A stretch of 64,000 bases of DNA from Trichomonas vaginalis G3. Taxonomy: Eukaryota; Parabasalia; Trichomonadida; Trichomonadidae. A program made the translations under genes and the position numbers. Under the pieces are notes generated by a model. That model saw only the letters and a program-made list of their open reading frames with translations. It ran no database searches and was not told the DNA's origin. Shown here in pieces: positions 10,892 through 18,081 of this stretch (within the stretch, counting starts at the first letter, position 1; every line of letters starts with the position of its first letter). The stretch covers positions 5,050,879 through 5,114,878 of the forward strand of contig NC_067206.1 in assembly GCF_026262505.1 (NCBI RefSeq), in the 5' to 3' direction.

Positions 10892-11100
10892 ATTTCGGGA
10901 AAATTCATGAAAATTCAAGAGTTTTAGACCATGTTAGAAAACGTGTTAGAAAACATGTTAGATCTAACATTCTAACATAAATTATATTTTTGGTGTAAAT
11001 TTCATGAAAATTCAAGAGTTTTAGACCATGTTAGAAAACGTGTTAGAAAACATGTTAGATCTAACATTCTAACATAAATTATATTTTTGCTGAATTCAGC
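10892..11100. repeat. Two AGATCT-centred palindromic repeats, inverse of those at 9.7 kb
   Basis: Two direct copies about 95 bp apart carry GGTGTAAATTTCATGAAAATTC-like leaders, CATGTTAGAAAACGTG and CATGTTAGATCTAACATTC. Together with 9705-9881 they form an inverted repeat around the gene between them. The leader with ATTCATGAAAATTCAAGAG also appears in each unit of the larger array at 22.9-23.5 kb, so all belong to one repeat family. Confidence 0.7.
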
Positions 11101-11152
11101 AACAAAATTCAAATTGTAAAAAGTCAAGCTTGAAAAATGTAAGTGTTTAGTC

Positions 11153-11332
11153 TTAGTAAGATGGTAGCTTCTTAAAGCAAATACCATTGCTGAGTTTTAT
11201 GTACGTGAAGAGAAGTACAATGAATTCAATTACGAGTACAATTGCAATGACAACTAAGGCAACTATTTTTGTCTTTTGCCAGCAAGGGTACTTCTTCTCT
11301 TCCAATGGTTCGGCAGAACTATACTCACTCAT
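11153..11332 (-). CDS. Small single-pass membrane protein (59 aa)
   Basis: Start taken at ATG 11332 (MSEYSSAEPLEEKK). A short acidic N-terminus is followed by a hydrophobic segment, about residues 21-46 (IVALVVIAIVLVIEFIVLLF), and a short basic tail. It would be an N-out or N-in single-span protein; no signal peptide. It is divergent from the gene at 11,377, 44 bp apart. Function unknown. Confidence 0.6.
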   Translation of the reverse strand: MSEYSSAEPLEEKKYPCWQKTKIVALVVIAIVLVIEFIVLLFTYIKLSNGICFKKLPSY

Positions 11333-11365
11333 GAGAAATGCCAAAACGGTTTAATAGAAAAAGTG

Positions 11366-11371
11366 TCATTT
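11366..11371 (+). promoter_or_regulatory. TCAYTW-type initiator for the 11,377 gene
   Basis: TCATTT lies 6 nt before ATG 11377 within AAGTGTCATTTTTTTC. It matches the trichomonad initiator TCAYTW. The same AGTGTCATTT context recurs before the minus-strand gene at 14,842. Confidence 0.55.
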
Positions 11372-11376
11372 TTTTC

Positions 11377-11571
11377 ATGTCCGAAGACTCGAAGGTGCAA
11401 CACTTCCAAAATACCGACGAACTCAGAAGAGCAGCATGGCAGTATCTTCTTGACAACTTCTTTGAGTTCTCCAGGCACACCTTGGAAAATGCTGAAGAAC
11501 TCCGACATAGAGAATTTGGAGAAATTGCACTCCAATACTACATTGACAAACAAAGGGTAAACAAAGGGTAA
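11377..11571 (+). CDS. Small unknown protein (64 aa), accessory island
   Basis: ATG 11377 is preferred over an upstream ATG in the same frame because the TCATTT initiator lies between them. The product is helical and charged (MSEDSKVQHFQNTDELRRAAW) and ends in a duplicated VNKG from a 9-bp repeat (GGTAAACAAA) at the stop. First gene of a more GC-rich island that runs to about 15.1 kb. No family recognised. Confidence 0.5.
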   Translation: MSEDSKVQHFQNTDELRRAAWQYLLDNFFEFSRHTLENAEELRHREFGEIALQYYIDKQRVNKG

Positions 11572-11611
11572 AATAAGACTAAAAACTTAACGTTTAAAAA
11601 GTGACATTTTT

Positions 11612-11812
11612 ATGAGCTCCGAGTCACCGAGAAAACTTGGTCAGATGTTAGCAGCTTACTTCCCTGAGGAGGATGGAAGCGTTACATACGTAAGGTTCAA
11701 AAACAACGAACCTGGAATTGCGTACCAAATTCGCAATTACATGACCGTGGAAGAGTACGAAAGGTTCCTACAAGAGAAACCAGCTCTAAACAACTCAGAA
11801 AAGAAAGAATAA
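11612..11812 (+). CDS. Small unknown protein (66 aa), accessory island
   Basis: Preceded by AAAAGTGACATTTTTATG, close to but not an exact TCAYTW initiator. The product is acidic and compact, MSSESPRKLGQMLAAYFPEE followed by two predicted strands and a helix, ending in a lysine-rich tail. It lies 40 bp downstream of the previous small gene on the same strand and is convergent with the 11,841-12,443 gene. No family recognised. Confidence 0.5.
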   Translation: MSSESPRKLGQMLAAYFPEEDGSVTYVRFKNNEPGIAYQIRNYMTVEEYERFLQEKPALNNSEKKE

Positions 11813-11840
11813 AAAGTTTAACTCGTAATTGTTTATTTTT

Positions 11841-12443
11841 TTACTTGTATGGGCAAGCTGCAAGAATGAAGTCGACTATCTCAGTCTTTGTCTTGACGAG
11901 CTGGACGGCTCTTGCGAGTACGTCTGTTTTGCGGTCTCCAGCTGGTGTCTGACCTTCGTAATTGCGCATGTTCTTGAGAGCTCCAACTGTAAATGGTTGT
12001 AGGATGAAGAGTCTCTCAGACTGCTTGAGGTAGTCTTCACGGTCACGAACCGAATCTGTGGTACGAGTCGAATCGGTCGATTTGAGGGAAGAGACTGAAA
12101 GCCTGTCGTCTTCCATAGGGGCTGTGGCATACTCTTTGCGTAAGCGGTTCAGACCTTCTTCGAAGTCTTGGTCTCTCTTCGATTGAGATTGAGATTGCTG
12201 GAACAACCAAGGGTTGGGGAAGTAAGGCATAGGCTGAGGAGGAGGGTAGTTCGGGAAGCCTTGTGGTGGGTAGTAACCTTGAGGTGGAAATTGGTAGTAA
12301 CCTTGAGGTGGAAATTGGTAGTAACCTTGAGGTGGAAATTGGTAGTAATTTGGTGGAGGGACTTGCTGAGGAGACTGTTGTGGCGCTGGGGCTGTCGGTT
12401 CTTCTGGTTTGGGAATCGGCTCGGTTGGTGGGACGTCGGACAT
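11841..12443 (-). CDS. Proline/glutamine/tyrosine-rich protein with GYYQFPPQ repeats (200 aa)
   Basis: Start chosen at ATG 12443 (MSDVPPTEPIPKPEEP); in-frame ATGs further upstream exist only because the 66-bp repeat carries one per copy. Residues about 30-75 are a low-complexity tract with four YYQFPPQG-type repeats. The C-terminal 100 residues are globular-looking, with a Ser/Thr/Arg segment and a helical end (DVLARAVQLVKTKTEIVDFIL). Such P/Q/Y repeats suggest an unstructured adaptor or virion-associated tail. Family unknown. Confidence 0.6.
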   Translation of the reverse strand: MSDVPPTEPIPKPEEPTAPAPQQSPQQVPPPNYYQFPPQGYYQFPPQGYYQFPPQGYYPPQGFPNYPPPQPMPYFPNPWLFQQSQSQSKRDQDFEEGLNRLRKEYATAPMEDDRLSVSSLKSTDSTRTTDSVRDREDYLKQSERLFILQPFTVGALKNMRNYEGQTPAGDRKTDVLARAVQLVKTKTEIVDFILAACPYK

Positions 12444-12638
12444 TCGTTTGTGTCCTGTCGGAAGGAAGAACTTTTTCTGTCGGAAGGAAGAACTTTTTCT
12501 GTCGGACATTCGTTTGTGTCCTGTCGGAAGGAAGAACTTTTTCTGTCGGAAGGAAGAACTTTTTCTGTCGGACATTCGTTTGTGTCCTGTCGGAAGGAAG
12601 AACTTTTTCTGTCGGAAGGAAGAACTTTTTCTGTCGGA
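12441..12638. repeat. Three 66-bp tandem repeats at the 5' end of the P-rich gene
   Basis: Copies begin at 12441, 12507 and 12573 and are nearly perfect; each contains two 22-bp GTCGGAAGGAAGAACTTTTT sub-repeats. Because 66 is a multiple of three, each copy adds 22 residues (starting MSDRKSSSFRQKK) in frame to the downstream gene. Partial sub-repeats continue to about 12,660 and a related word sits at the start of the 12,801 gene. Probably an expanding upstream regulatory or leader repeat. Confidence 0.85.
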
Positions 12639-12714
12639 AGGAAAAACTTTTTCTGAAGTTCGACGAAAAAGTTCTCAATTTTCGAAAATTTGAATGGTTT
12701 ACGGACGGACAACT

Positions 12715-12800
12715 GGAAAATATTTTCCGGACAACTGGAAGAGTTCTTCCTGTCGTCGGGGAAAATTTTTCCCTTTGTCCGGAAAATATTTTCCTGTCGG
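12715..12800. promoter_or_regulatory. Cluster of three A/T palindromes between divergent genes
   Basis: GGAAAATATTTTCC occurs twice (12715-12728, 12781-12794), perfect both times, and GGGAAAATTTTTCCC lies between them (12759-12773). CGGACAACTGGAA words accompany them. The cluster sits in the roughly 360 bp between the minus gene starting at 12443 and the plus gene starting at 12801. It looks like an operator or initiator-protein binding array; binding protein unknown. Confidence 0.5.
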
Positions 12801-13184
12801 ATGGAAGAACTTGGAATGCAAGAAGGATTTGACGAGGCAATTTACCTAATTGAAATTAACAACTGCGTAAAAGACTACTTGCGCAAGGTCATGAAGCCCA
12901 AGGTCAAGTACACCACTATTTCTGGAAGGGCTACACTTCAGCTCGAGACTTCGACTGGAATTCCAATTCAAATACCAGATGGGACAGCCTACGATGGCAT
13001 AAAGGACGCCAAAAGAGAAGCTCTTGTTAAGTTCTTTGCAAAGCGCCCATGGATAAAAATACCAAACAAGGAGAACCCCCTACCCCATATGAAATTGGCA
13101 ATTCAGTCTCTCCTTCACTTCTCGGGTCAGCCGTTCTTCATAACCTGTGAAGGCGACATCCAACCAGTTCAGTTCAAACCTTAA
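12801..13184 (+). CDS. Unknown globular protein (127 aa), accessory island
   Basis: Start at ATG 12801 (MEELGMQEGFDEAIYLIEIN), immediately after the palindrome cluster. The product has an alternating helix/strand pattern with KYTTISGRATLQL and a later KFFAKRPWIKIP block. The frame is intact and codon use is more GC-rich than the surrounding element. No TCAYTW within 20 nt. Family not recognised. Confidence 0.55.
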   Translation: MEELGMQEGFDEAIYLIEINNCVKDYLRKVMKPKVKYTTISGRATLQLETSTGIPIQIPDGTAYDGIKDAKREALVKFFAKRPWIKIPNKENPLPHMKLAIQSLLHFSGQPFFITCEGDIQPVQFKP

Positions 13185-13207
13185 CGTTTAGAGTAAAAAC
13201 ATTTTTT

Positions 13208-13213
13208 TCATTT
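13208..13213 (+). promoter_or_regulatory. TCAYTW-type initiator for the 13,219 gene
   Basis: TCATTT inside a T-run, with the central A 9 nt before ATG 13219. It matches the trichomonad initiator and supports that start. Confidence 0.55.
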
Positions 13214-13218
13214 TTTGA

Positions 13219-13803
13219 ATGAAGCAAGTTAAATTCGTCCCACACCAATCTCAATGGACCGATGAAGAGTTTCAAGCTATAGTTGAAGGTGTTGAGAACG
13301 ACATAGACGGCGAACTTGAAGGAGCTCAAATCACAATTGCAACCAAAATTGCAGAAGTCAAGGAACAGATAGCTCCACTTAAAGCTACCAAAGCTACTCT
13401 TGACCTCATGGATACTTACCGTTTAGAAGTAAAGAGTGGAATAAGACAATTAAAATTAAAACTTCTAAACTACGAAGCTATACTCCAAAAGTTAGCAGAA
13501 ATGAGAAGACTTTACCAGAGCTACTTACATGTAAGAGACTTACCTTCAAGCAGTCCGACCAAAGATGAATTTTCTGACATTGTCCCAATTTTGTCCGAAA
13601 GTCAGCTCAGATGTTTTGAACTGCTCCCAACATATCCAGAATATGAACGTTTGCCTGAACTCTTCCGCAATCTCAAAAAACGTTTTTTGGTTCTCATGTT
13701 CCAAACTTTTATCGGAAGAGACAACAAACGTTCAGAAGAAGAACAAGATATTATTTTAAACTTGTTGTATGACTTAACCGTCATAACAAGCTTTTTGAAG
13801 TAA
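13219..13803 (+). CDS. Helical coiled-coil protein (194 aa), accessory island
   Basis: Intact frame with initiator 9 nt upstream. N-terminal MKQVKFVPHQSQWTDEEF is followed by a long helix (about residues 20-105) with heptad character, then a second helical domain to the end. The C-terminal half contains a YPEYERLPELFRNLKKRF segment. No catalytic motif. It lies between two other same-strand island genes with gaps of about 35 bp, so the set may be co-regulated although each has its own initiator. Confidence 0.6.
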   Translation: MKQVKFVPHQSQWTDEEFQAIVEGVENDIDGELEGAQITIATKIAEVKEQIAPLKATKATLDLMDTYRLEVKSGIRQLKLKLLNYEAILQKLAEMRRLYQSYLHVRDLPSSSPTKDEFSDIVPILSESQLRCFELLPTYPEYERLPELFRNLKKRFLVLMFQTFIGRDNKRSEEEQDIILNLLYDLTVITSFLK

Positions 13804-13824
13804 AACCGCCATTCTCAAACCACT

Positions 13825-13830
13825 TCATTT
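13825..13830 (+). promoter_or_regulatory. TCAYTW-type initiator for the 13,836 gene
   Basis: CACTTCATTTTTTCGATG: TCATTT with its A 9 nt before the start codon, the same spacing as at 13,219. Confidence 0.55.
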
Positions 13831-13835
13831 TTTCG

Positions 13836-14528
13836 ATGTCCGAACAAGCACCGAAGCCGAACACAATGGCAGATGTCCTTTCAATGTTGCCAGACAAGCG
13901 CCCAGTTCAAATTCAAATTTTGAATTTGAAAGCTCATCTGACAAACACCGTTAAGACTCTCCAAAGTAGTCTTATGGAAGAGATGAAGGGACTTAAAGGT
14001 GAGTTCCTCATGAACCAAGCTTCCAATGAGAAAGTCCTGAATGATTTGACGGAAACCTTGCGCATTTACGCGAGAGAGAACCGAGACCTTGCCAGACTCA
14101 TCTACCGTTTCTTCGAAGAGATAGATGCCATCTGGAAGGTACTCGGAAAGGACAGAACCTCCAACACCGTAATTCGTGAGCACCAAATTGAAGAAGGAAT
14201 TTTCGAGGAAGAAGAGGAACACGAAGAAGAAGAGGAAGAAGAAGAAAACACGAAGAAAAGGAAGTTTGGGCAACCCTTGTTGCCGATGACAGTTATGAAA
14301 TTTCCCAACCCTACCCATACAAAATCCGCAACAAGGAGACCGGCAAGGTTCTTACCCCAGTCCTCAACAACTTGGGACACTTGAACCTTACCTTCGGAAT
14401 CGCGGTTCAATCTCCATGGGCAAGCTTTCGCAATTCAATGGGTTCCAAATCCAAACAAGAAGACGAAGGTCAGACACATTGACGGTGACAAGCTCAACAA
14501 TCGTAAGGAGAACCTCGAGTGGTTCTAA
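13836..14528 (+). pseudogene. Coiled-coil protein fused to a NUMOD4/HNH-type endonuclease-like end, frame-broken
   Basis: The first frame (MSEQAPKPNTMADVL) gives about 130 helical residues and a Glu-rich tract. After a shift near 14,262 the sense reads DDSYEISQPYPYKIRNKETGKVL, and after another near 14,395 it reads FAIQWVPNPNKKTKV, then RHIDGDKLNNRKENLEWF and stop 14,526-14,528. That is the order seen in NUMOD4 plus HNH homing-type proteins (Y-I-R-N..G..L, then P-N-P, then HIDGD..NN..NLEW). Both shifts are small, so the gene may be intact in life. DNA cutting or binding is inferred. Confidence 0.6.
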
Positions 14529-14578
14529 GAGTAAAAAAATTTTATTTTTAGGGGGAAACCCCAAGTAAATTTAGGTGT

Positions 14579-14842
14579 TTATTTGGATAAGTATGTGAAA
14601 TTAAGGTCAATTTGCAAAATTAGTTCCCGACCTTTGAATTGGACTCTTTCGTCATCCCAGTTGCGTAGGAGGTCGTCCCAGAGGAGTTGGTAGATTTGCC
14701 AATCCAAGGACGATTTGTCCTCCCAGGCATTGAGGATGTACTGCTCGTAGAGTCTCATGACCTCTCCCTTGCACCAGACACCCTCTTCCTTGGAACGTAA
14801 GGCTTCTTCGAAGTGCTCGAATGCGATTGGCTGCGTGACCAT
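14579..14842 (-). CDS. Small unknown protein (87 aa), accessory island
   Basis: Start at ATG 14842 (MVTQPIAFEHFEEALRSK), with a TCATTT initiator at 14,846-14,851. Tryptophan-rich, acidic and helical (LDWQIYQLLWDDLLRNWDDE). Divergent from the gene at 14,873, only 30 bp between start codons. No family recognised. Confidence 0.5.
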   Translation of the reverse strand: MVTQPIAFEHFEEALRSKEEGVWCKGEVMRLYEQYILNAWEDKSSLDWQIYQLLWDDLLRNWDDERVQFKGRELILQIDLNFTYLSK

Positions 14843-14845
14843 CCG

Positions 14846-14851
14846 AAATGA
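14846..14851 (-). promoter_or_regulatory. TCAYTW-type initiator for the 14,842 gene
   Basis: On the minus strand AAGTGTCATTTCGGATG: TCATTT with its A 7 nt before ATG. The upstream AGTG is shared with the initiator at 11,366. Confidence 0.5.
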
Positions 14852-14872
14852 CACTTTTTGTCCGTTTGGTCA

Positions 14873-15118
14873 ATGTTTGTGTCTCGTGCCATAGTCGACG
14901 AAAATACAGACAAACAGGTTATATATGAGTTTGAGACCAAGAATGGTGTAACTCGACCTGTCCGATTCAAAGACTCCGAGGGCGACCATGAAATTAAACG
15001 GAAATTAGCTAGGAAGGAATATAAAATGGACTGGTTGCCACCACCTCCACCTCCACCACCTTTACCTGTTCCTCAAGTAAATAAGCCTTTCCCGTTCCCA
15101 AGAATTCCCACATTTTAA
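14873..15118 (+). CDS. Small protein with polyproline C-terminus (81 aa), accessory island
   Basis: Start at ATG 14873 (MFVSRAIVDENTDKQV). About 50 residues of strand/helix are followed by DWLPPPPPPPPLPVPQ and a short Pro/Phe tail. Polyproline tails commonly bind SH3, WW or profilin partners; whether that holds here is unknown. The stop at 15,116-15,118 lies 22 bp before the end of the convergent polymerase gene. Confidence 0.5.
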   Translation: MFVSRAIVDENTDKQVIYEFETKNGVTRPVRFKDSEGDHEIKRKLARKEYKMDWLPPPPPPPPLPVPQVNKPFPFPRIPTF

Positions 15119-15140
15119 TTCAAATTCGAATAAAAATTTT

Positions 15141-17294
15141 TTATTTCATGCAATGTTTTATTTCTGTGCCGTCTTCAAGTATACCCCAGTACTTACGTTT
15201 GGAGAGGACATGAACTTCGGAAAATACCTTATCTAGCTTAAAACAGCCCATCTTCTCACCGACTAAACCCATTTCAATGAGTTTGTTGTATCCTTCTTCG
15301 TTCGTCATGAGTGCGTCAATGTTCTCATAGTAAACCTTCACTTTGGATTTAACCTCGGAGAAGAATTTGTTGTAGTTGTCAAGGACTGCCTTTGCGAACT
15401 GAGGGTAAGACCAATGTTCGACAATAGGTTTTAATGTGGTTACTAAGCCACTTTGACCTTGAGTGAATTCGTACTTCAAAACAAAGGGGGAGAACCTTTC
15501 AACAAAGTTGTCGACCTTCTCATAGTGTTTACTCTTCATCTTTTGAGGTTTCTTAATGGAATATCCCCATGTCGAATTCATAAGCAATTTGAGTGTCATT
15601 GCAAGTTTGGGGTTTGAAGCTTTCCTAATATCATACAGTTGTTGTATGACTTTTCCAACTGTATAGTTCCTTCCCGGGAACTCACCATCTTCGTTTGGAA
15701 TTCCAGTCGGAATATATTGGACGAACCTCATGTACGCAGCGTTAAGGTCGACATAGTATATTTTTTCGTATGAGTCGAACTTGTCACAACCAATCGGACC
15801 AGTTCGTGGAAATTCAAGTGAGTCTCTTATCTTCTGAGAAACTTCTCCTGTTATCTCATAAACATCGTCGAAGCAACCTGTTTCATATAAAACCTTCTGA
15901 CCTAACTCAGAAGCTCTCCAATACAATTTGACGTCAATTGGATGTCTCAATGGAAGTTTGTTTATAGCATCTTGAAGTTCTTGCAACCTCATTGGAAGTT
16001 CTTCTGGTTCAGGTTGGTATCCGAACAATCCAACTCCTTTTGGAACTGTGTACTTCTTTTGTGCTATAACTTTGTCTGGAACAACTTTTGGTCTTGCTAA
16101 CAGTGAAAAGTTTGTTTCGTCTTTTGGTACAAAAGTTTCTGTCAGCTTGTCATCTGGAATTGGTTCCAACAAACCTTTCTCGAAAAGAATGTTAACAGCT
16201 CTGACAATGTTGCACTTGCCTTTTCCGAACAATGGGTTTGTAAGACTTTCGTTCAACATGAAGTGGTTGTGGACAATTACAATCTTCAACCATGGTAAGT
16301 CTTTGTCAACAACATAGTCGTCATGTGAAGAACCTTTAGCTGTAGGTATGTTAACGCGGATATTGACATTTGCCAACGGTGCAATTTTTGACAATTGCCC
16401 TCTGAGAATGTACCTTGTTTTCACACATGACTCAAGATACTTCATCTTCTCTTCTGTAACAAGACCAGAGTTCCTGAGACATGTAAGAATACAAGGTTCA
16501 TTGACAATTGTTTCAATTGAATTGTAAATTCCATACCTTGTCAAGTCAATGTCAGACTTATTTCTGAACGGGAAGTATCCAGCATGTTGTCTGACTGCTT
16601 GAGGGTTGGGTTGATACCATTCGAACTTCACGCTTGCAATTCCTTCAATTGCATTCAAAATATCTGAGTCGGAGTCAAACATTTGTTCTCTCTTTGTAGT
16701 CTTGAAAGCGTCAAGAAGTTGTGCGGCTGTTGTGACATTGCCATGCGCATAGTATATATGACCGTCCAAATCTGTTATAGTTAGTCTGAGATTGTATCCT
16801 TTCTTATTTCCGTCTTGTATAGCAGCAAGTACACCCATGAAGCCTTCTTTGTTCTTTCCTTCGTCAAAGTTTACTGTAAAGGTTCGACCAGATGTAATTT
16901 GACTTCTAACTTCACGATACTTTTCATATGCATATCTTGTTCTTTCCATGGGAGCATGTGTGTCTTCACCTTTTCCTTTTTTCCTTCTCAAAGGATGCAA
17001 TTGTTCGTCATGTTTCCAGTAGAATCTGGCAAAGCCGTCGTGTCCTTCAACTTGAGGTTCACTAACATCGAAAGGCATGTCCATAAGACGTTCTTCTTCT
17101 AACCTCTCTAGTCTGTTTGGATAATTGGCGCGCGCTGTTTCTAAGTCCATTTCGTAGCGAAGACCAGACAATTTGTCATAGACTTTTATGGGTCTTCCCT
17201 TCCTATATTTAAACTTCTTCGAAACTCTCCAACCATATCTTTGCAACTCTGCTTTTATTCTAGCAGATTTTCTATCCATTCTATACGGAGGCAT
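15141..17294 (-). CDS. Family B DNA polymerase-like protein (717 aa), intact, atypical motif C
   Basis: Single intact frame preceded by the T-run ATAAAAATG leader. Palm motifs by eye: motif A YYVDLNAAYMRF (near 15,735-15,770), motif B LKLLMNSTWGYSIKK (near 15,560-15,605), motif C VYYENIDALMT (near 15,310-15,340). Standard family B motif C is YxDTDS; here the first aspartate is asparagine (N-I-D). No clear DxE exonuclease I motif is visible in the 380-residue N-terminal region, which begins with a basic SAP-like segment. It is probably the replicative polymerase of this Maverick lineage or a derived, possibly inactive relative. Its frame is whole while neighbouring core genes are broken. Confidence 0.65.
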   Translation of the reverse strand: MPPYRMDRKSARIKAELQRYGWRVSKKFKYRKGRPIKVYDKLSGLRYEMDLETARANYPNRLERLEEERLMDMPFDVSEPQVEGHDGFARFYWKHDEQLHPLRRKKGKGEDTHAPMERTRYAYEKYREVRSQITSGRTFTVNFDEGKNKEGFMGVLAAIQDGNKKGYNLRLTITDLDGHIYYAHGNVTTAAQLLDAFKTTKREQMFDSDSDILNAIEGIASVKFEWYQPNPQAVRQHAGYFPFRNKSDIDLTRYGIYNSIETIVNEPCILTCLRNSGLVTEEKMKYLESCVKTRYILRGQLSKIAPLANVNIRVNIPTAKGSSHDDYVVDKDLPWLKIVIVHNHFMLNESLTNPLFGKGKCNIVRAVNILFEKGLLEPIPDDKLTETFVPKDETNFSLLARPKVVPDKVIAQKKYTVPKGVGLFGYQPEPEELPMRLQELQDAINKLPLRHPIDVKLYWRASELGQKVLYETGCFDDVYEITGEVSQKIRDSLEFPRTGPIGCDKFDSYEKIYYVDLNAAYMRFVQYIPTGIPNEDGEFPGRNYTVGKVIQQLYDIRKASNPKLAMTLKLLMNSTWGYSIKKPQKMKSKHYEKVDNFVERFSPFVLKYEFTQGQSGLVTTLKPIVEHWSYPQFAKAVLDNYNKFFSEVKSKVKVYYENIDALMTNEEGYNKLIEMGLVGEKMGCFKLDKVFSEVHVLSKRKYWGILEDGTEIKHCMK

Positions 17295-17325
17295 TTTTAT
17301 AAAAATAAAAAAATATATTTTTTCT

Positions 17326-17532
17326 TTACTTTACATAACCTCCCGCTGCCATAAGCCTTTGACGCCAACCCATACCAGCTAATGAAGGTTGGCTTGGTTT
17401 AGTTTCCAAACTAAACTTTGGTTTTGGTTTATCTTCAGTTTTTGGTTTTTCTTCTTCTATTGGTTTTTCGTCACTTTTCGGTTCTTCTGGCTTTACCTCA
17501 CTTGCAGGTATGGTTGTGTCGTCAACTCTCAT
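17326..17532 (-). CDS. Small acidic/lysine-rich protein with GMGWRQRLMAAGGY tail (68 aa)
   Basis: Disordered, Pro/Glu/Lys-rich N-terminal 50 residues (EEPKSDEKPIEEEKPK) end in a compact, basic and hydrophobic tail. Its ATG overlaps the stop of the upstream frame by 4 nt (ATGA at 17,529-17,532), so the two are translationally adjacent. Last gene of a minus-strand run from 18,518 to 17,326. Function unknown; small virion proteins of this type are common in Mavericks. Confidence 0.55.
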   Translation of the reverse strand: MRVDDTTIPASEVKPEEPKSDEKPIEEEKPKTEDKPKPKFSLETKPSQPSLAGMGWRQRLMAAGGYVK

Positions 17533-17667
17533 AAAATATCATATGCCATTTGTTTTTGTTTTCCTTTCAACTTTTTGTGTTTGTTGTAAAGTTTAGAATA
17601 TTTGACTCTAAGTCAATGAGATGTTCTATAATGAACGTCAGTAAAACTTTTCCATCTGTTGTCTCAT
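17529..17667 (-). pseudogene. Very small basic protein, frame-broken
   Basis: From ATG 17667 (MRQQMEKFY) the sense needs two shifts to pass through TFIIEHLIDLES and end KLKGKQKQMAYDIL at the TGA overlapping the next ATG. About 46 residues. Too short for family assignment. The ATGA overlap with the next gene supports that it is a real gene. Confidence 0.35.
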
Positions 17668-17691
17668 AAAACTCCTTCAGACTTCAATATT

Positions 17692-17904
17692 TTATTTGTG
17701 AGAGTTGTTTTTTTTTGAGATACTAGCCGTTCCATTTCTATGAAAAGTGACTTTGTAGTTAGGGTTTGTATTTCCAGACCTGGCACTTTCTATTATTGAA
17801 TTTTTCTCTTCATCTGTAAGTTCTTTGACAGGTTTTGACAATGGTTCTGAACTTTTTGTTTGTGGTGTCAAATCTACCGTTTCAACTTCTTCGGTCATTT
17901 TCAT
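17692..17904 (-). CDS. Small unknown element protein (70 aa)
   Basis: The leader TTTTTTACTGAGATGAAAATG is shared with the next gene upstream (18,062). The product is acidic at the N-terminus and ends in a strand-like KVTFHRNGTASISKKN. No family recognised. Part of the compact minus-strand run of small genes. Confidence 0.5.
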   Translation of the reverse strand: MKMTEEVETVDLTPQTKSSEPLSKPVKELTDEEKNSIIESARSGNTNPNYKVTFHRNGTASISKKNNSHK

Positions 17905-17918
17905 CTCAGTAAAAAATT

Positions 17919-18062
17919 TTAGTTTTCAACTGGTTGTTTAGGTTTTTTAAGTCGGTCTAAAACTTCCTGAGGTATAGGAAGAACTTGACAAACACGTTGT
18001 GTAACTGCTGGAAGCCGACAAATCCATCTTGAACCCATTTGTCTCAATGCTGTATTGTTCAT
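17919..18062 (-). CDS. Very small Arg/Cys-containing protein (47 aa)
   Basis: ATG 18062 to stop at 17919: starts MNNTALRQMGSRWICRLPAV, then TQRVCQVLP and a Pro/Lys tail. Leader TTTTTTACTGAGATGAA matches that of the 17,904 gene, which argues this short frame is real. Two cysteines separated by nine residues. Function unknown. Confidence 0.45.
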   Translation of the reverse strand: MNNTALRQMGSRWICRLPAVTQRVCQVLPIPQEVLDRLKKPKQPVEN

Positions 18063-18081
18063 TTCATCTCAGTAAAAAACT

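Noticed and set aside
12441-12638. CRISPR array
   Set aside because: Repeats are contiguous without unique spacers, only three copies, in a eukaryotic element.
12043-12840. Long open frames on both strands across the 66-bp repeats
   Set aside because: The repeat length is a multiple of three and lacks stops in several frames, so these are by-products of the repeat; only the P-rich frame starting at 12,443 has gene-like composition.
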